Origin: Leptodontidium sp. MPI-SDFR-AT-0119
Taxonomy: Eukaryota; Ascomycota; Leotiomycetes; Helotiales; Leptodontidiaceae
Length of the DNA: 64,000 bases
Reading direction: 5' to 3'
Assembly: GCA_020726505.1 (NCBI GenBank)
Contig: JAHLEZ010000052.1
Span: forward strand, 62,001-126,000
The stretch's first letter is position 1; every line of letters starts with the position of its first letter. A program made the position numbers and the translations under genes. The notes beneath the pieces are model-generated. The model was not told the origin of the DNA. It saw only the letters and a program-made list of their open reading frames with translations, and made no database searches. Shown in pieces: positions 60,701 through 64,000 of this stretch.

Positions 60701-62231
60701 AATAGACGCTTATATTAAAGTCGTAGAGACAATACCCTTAGTATTTATAAAGGCTATAATCCCGGATTATGATACTGAGCCACATGACGACTTAGAGCTA
60801 AAGCTCGAGCTTAATATAAGAGTGCTAATTAACTTAGAGACGCTTATCGCGAAGGAGTTAAACTTGAATTCTATAGTAATATATAATATCGCGGAATACG
60901 ACGTTATCGATTAAATACTCCTAGTTAATAAGACTTCGCCCTCGTTAGAGCCTCTCTAATAAAAAGCTAAGGAATAATTATTAAATTACGAGTTAATAAA
61001 TAATAAGTTACTTTTTCTAGGGCCGCTTAAAAGTGCCCTTAAAGCCGCCGGAGCTTCACACGACACTTATTTACTATGTACATTCTTAGCCTTTAATAAT
61101 ATACGCGGGAATTAAAAAGATAAAGGTATTACTAAGTTATAAATATTATTAGAACGGTCTTATTATAAATATAACTCGATACGTAATAAACTATAATTAC
61201 TCTCGACAAAAAGCCCGTAGGGATAAGACCCCTAGCTTCTTATGCCCCTTACTAATCCCCGCTTGGCTATATTAACACTTAACAATAGATTTTACTAAAC
61301 TTTTAATTAATAAGAAGGGCTATAATTTCGCTATAGTTATTATTAACTACTTATTTAAGAAACTAGTCTTAATACTTTATAATAATATAATCACATTTAA
61401 GGGCATAGTTATTCTCTTCTTTGTTTATTAGACCTGACACTTTAATATACCAGACTTTATTATTTTAAACTACAGACCTTAGTTCGTCTCCTCCTTTTAA
61501 AAGAAGTATTATTATATCCTCAGAACTAAAGTAAAGTTAATAATAGCGTATAACCTAAACGTCGACAATTAAACGAAAGTAATAAATTAATATATTAAAT
61601 AGCGGCTCTATCCCTTTTATTATTATTACTAAGATAATTAAAGCGACCTTTTATTAATTATAAACATTACTTAATTAACGTTATTACACGAGTCCTTAGG
61701 CCGCCTGTCTTCTTTTTAATTACTTAATAGCGTTAAGTTAAAGACTTCCTAAGACTTAATTAATTTAGAGCCGCTAGTTATAATAATAAAGAAACTTAAC
61801 TACGAGGAGGCTTTATAAGTAGTTTTATAAATAAAGGAAGTTATAAAAGTCGTATAATTATTCTTAAAAGACTAATAAGAGAAAATAAAACGACTAACGA
61901 ATCGTAGGCGACGCGCCGTCGATTAGGACGTTAGTGACTTCGTATTAGTCGACACTTAAAACTAGAACGTTAACTAACCTTTAAGGAAGTTATTTAACAA
62001 GTAATATAGCTTAATTAAAGTAATTACTAAGGAAGGAGAAAGTTAGAAGGTTAAGCTCTTAGAGGACTAGTAAATTTATCTTGTTTTTTACTTTCACTTA
62101 CTTTGTAAATACGTTAATAACCCCTTGCCGGGATAAGTTAAAGCTACGCTGGCACTTATTTAACTATTACTTAAGTAAAATAAGTAAGAAATTAAAGGCA
62201 TCTTTAGCTCTAAGGTTATATAAAATAAGTG

Positions 62232-64000
62232 TAGTGCAGAAGTGGAGTAGAGCCTTGCGATTAACGTAGGGAGAATTAAAGTGATTGATTGTTATCTAGA
62301 ATACATAAGGAAATCAAGGGAACACGTTATTCTCCTAAAAGCGGTATAACGTAGCAGAAACTATATCTAGCGTAGCGCGCAGCTAACCGAGCATCATCCC
62401 GTGCCTATACGACACACCCCCTAGCCAAGTAATAATTATAAGCCACTAATATTATAATTAGTTACTTTAAGCGAGAGTAAACACTAAACTAAACAATTAA
62501 GACACAACTATTCCTGTATTACTAGGTTAAGCAAATAACCGTCCTATTTAAAGTGGCGCATCCCCCACTTAATTCTTAATCCTATAACCTCTCCACAATA
62601 TATACAGATCGACCTTTCGATCTACTAACTAATCAACTAATTAACAATTAATTAACTAATTAATAAATTAATTAATTAATACTATAAGTGTATTAGTGCG
62701 CTCTATTAAGGCCGTTAAGGCTAATCGTTTGGCTACTATTATAAGTTATTGAGTTGATTTTTGTTAAGCTAATCGTTAATTTTAGGGCTATATATTAATT
62801 TAAATATTACTAACTATAGTAGGCGAAAAAGAAGAAAGATGCCAAGAAGGCTCTAAAGGCTGCTCCTACTCTAAAGAGAGCTACTGCGGCTGCTCTAATT
62901 ACTTGTGCTCGTGCTCCTCGAGTTAAGCGAGATAAGTGGTTAGTTATTTATTTAGGTTATATTAATAGCGCCTTCTAAACTAAAAGCACTAGCGAGTGCT
63001 TCGATGTTATTAGTCAGGGTACTCGTTGTTTCGCTTACTCGTCAGGCCACTTTTATAAAGTTACTCCTGCTACTACCTAGGCCCCTTTCCTCCTTTACTA
63101 CATTACGCTCTTAAATAACGTAAGTAAGAAAGTAAATTCCCTTAGTTGTTCCTTTTTAGCGTGTAATTATTAACTATTTTAGGAATTAGAGCGCCTAAGA
63201 GCTCCCGTTTCTACTGCCCTCCGAGGTGAGGTTATTATTATTACTACTAATAAAGTAACCGGCTTAAGAGGAGGTGACGAGGAGGAGGAAGATAAGGGTA
63301 GTACTACTATTAAGGAGTCTAGTATATTATTTTACCTTGAATTTCCCGTGAAATTAAGGCTAAATTAGTTGATTTCTTTTAAATAAAGAGAACTTCGGCA
63401 CTCTGGAGTCTCGCGCGTGGGTTGCTAGCGAGTAACTTACTACTGCTGCTAGTGCTCTATTCTCTCTAGAGCCTACTTGTGGACCTACTAATATTAGTGG
63501 AGCTCCGGCTTTTACTCCTAAAGAAGAGGCTTCGGCCGCTCACATTAACGAGCTTTGTAGTGTAATTAAAAGTGCCTTAATTACTCTAGCTAGGGAAGTT
63601 CGGGGCTTACTACCTAGAGATAATTAGGCTGCTTTCTTTTTATAAGGCGAGGCTTAAGAACCTTTAAATAATTAAGTGTCCCCTTATAATTTACTTACGT
63701 TACGTTACTTTTATTATAAAAACGAAGAACTATTAAGAGTAATTAAATCTTCTAAATACTGTGAATTTCACCCCCGAGCTCAGTTGCTCTCAAAGTAAAT
63801 CAAACAGTAAGAGAATTTACAAAGTAATAACAAATACATAAGAAAATACGTTGTGTATTCACAGGGTAAGCTTATAATTAAACTACCCTTATACAAAGGA
63901 AAGGTAAAGAACGTATATAAAGACCTACTTTAAAGCGAGGGCTCTATAGTGAGTTGCTTTAATTAAGCACGAACATTTACTAAGTTAATAAGAGTAACAA
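62232..64000 (-). repeat. Long LTR-like repeat (right copy) and Copia 3' end, inverted relative to the left edge
   Basis: The reverse complement matches 4513 down to about 2160. The LTR-like part is 62232 to about 63940 and the start of the Copia 3' end lies at about 63940-64000, so the Copia body extends past the window on the minus strand. The probable outer end is TGTAGTGCAGAAGTGG at 62232, preceded by ATAAG. This copy lacks the 552-bp insertion of the left copy and is less mutated. Confidence 0.75.
62826..63200 (+). pseudogene. Decayed Lys/Ala-rich frame with a Cys cluster inside the long repeat
   Basis: The plus strand reads KKKDAKKALKAAPTLKRATA, then APRVKRDKW, STSECFDVISQGTRCFAYSS and GHFYKVTPATT, with stops at about 62944 and 63080. 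The spaced cysteines (ECFDVISQGTRCF) followed by GH look like a small fungal zinc-finger-like motif that has partly decayed. The frame runs opposite to the adjacent Copia pol. A matching but more mutated version lies in the left copy at about 2700-3290 (minus strand). The family is unknown. Confidence 0.4.

Larger units (their letters stand above)
49000..62230 (+). mobile_element. Gypsy retrotransposon, RIP-mutated, interrupted by a nested Copia element
   Basis: The gag part at about 49320-50278 reads FSDYKGETKYDA, YDEFRTKFTTYIVTRKISLN and LNEFLAILDRKLQNIAAGR, typical of Gypsy gag. The Copia element 50279-57756 splits it, with the ACTAC duplication on both sides. The frame then resumes with protease-like traces and a reverse transcriptase at about 59470-59820 (LYVNYQKLNALLKKDLYLIP; YKVLPFSLTNSPATFQRFIN; the YMDDIL box appears as YINNILIYS). 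RNase H-like traces (about 60200-60380) and integrase traces (about 61080-61650; LTIDFTKL-like text at 61280) follow. The element ends near 62.1 kb without a recognisable 3' LTR. Stops are very frequent, so it is inactive. Confidence 0.8.

Overview
The window looks like a chromosome segment from a filamentous ascomycete (Pezizomycotina). The evidence is short GT-AG introns of about 42 to 104 bp, a fungal iterative highly reducing polyketide synthase (HR-PKS), a fungal NLR-type locus with alpha/beta-hydrolase, NACHT and ankyrin parts, and large blocks of TA-rich transposon relics. In those relics CpA/TpG has been turned into TpA and the old reading frames are full of TAG/TAA, which is the signature of repeat-induced point mutation (RIP). 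No species can be named from this. The window has two normal-composition gene islands, roughly 7.4-20.8 kb and 35.2-40.9 kb, inside a desert of mutated repeats.

Island 1 is a small biosynthetic locus. A free-standing thioester-reductase-like protein (minus strand, 3 exons, 417 aa) stands head to head with an intact 10-exon HR-PKS (plus strand, 2556 aa; KS-AT-DH-degenerate MT-ER-KR-ACP, no release domain). The roughly 2 kb between them holds a 734-bp TIR element and two inverted, diverged copies of a short unknown coding fragment. The pairing suggests, but does not prove, that the reductase releases or reduces the PKS-bound chain in trans. A pogo/Fot transposase relic borders the island on the left. 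A 46-codon remnant, possibly DUF3435-like, lies just after the PKS.

Island 2 is on the minus strand. It holds an alpha/beta hydrolase of the type found at the N-terminus of fungal NLRs (319 aa, 4 exons). About 320 bp downstream is a NACHT-ankyrin protein (at least 943 aa, 2 exons) carrying an acidic tandem repeat. The two may be one NLR gene: a good splice donor sits just before the upstream stop, and exon-like sequence lies in the gap.

The rest is mobile DNA. From left to right: a Copia 3' part with its long LTR-like repeat, carrying a young 552-bp piggyBac-like insertion; AT-rich remnants; (island 1); a pogo 5' half cut by a solo LTR; a hAT relic; unresolved TA-rich sequence; a solo LTR; a gag-only LTR element (28.6-30.4 kb); unresolved sequence; a tandem-repeat stretch; (island 2); a complete 2.64-kb pogo element with long TIRs; a Tc1/mariner relic; a second gag-only LTR element inserted into an unknown decayed frame; a 50-bp minisatellite; and a Gypsy element (from 48.7 kb) with a complete Copia element (50.3-57.8 kb) nested in it. 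The right edge is an inverted copy of the long repeat at the left edge. Several insertions have exact 5-bp target duplications that fix their ends.
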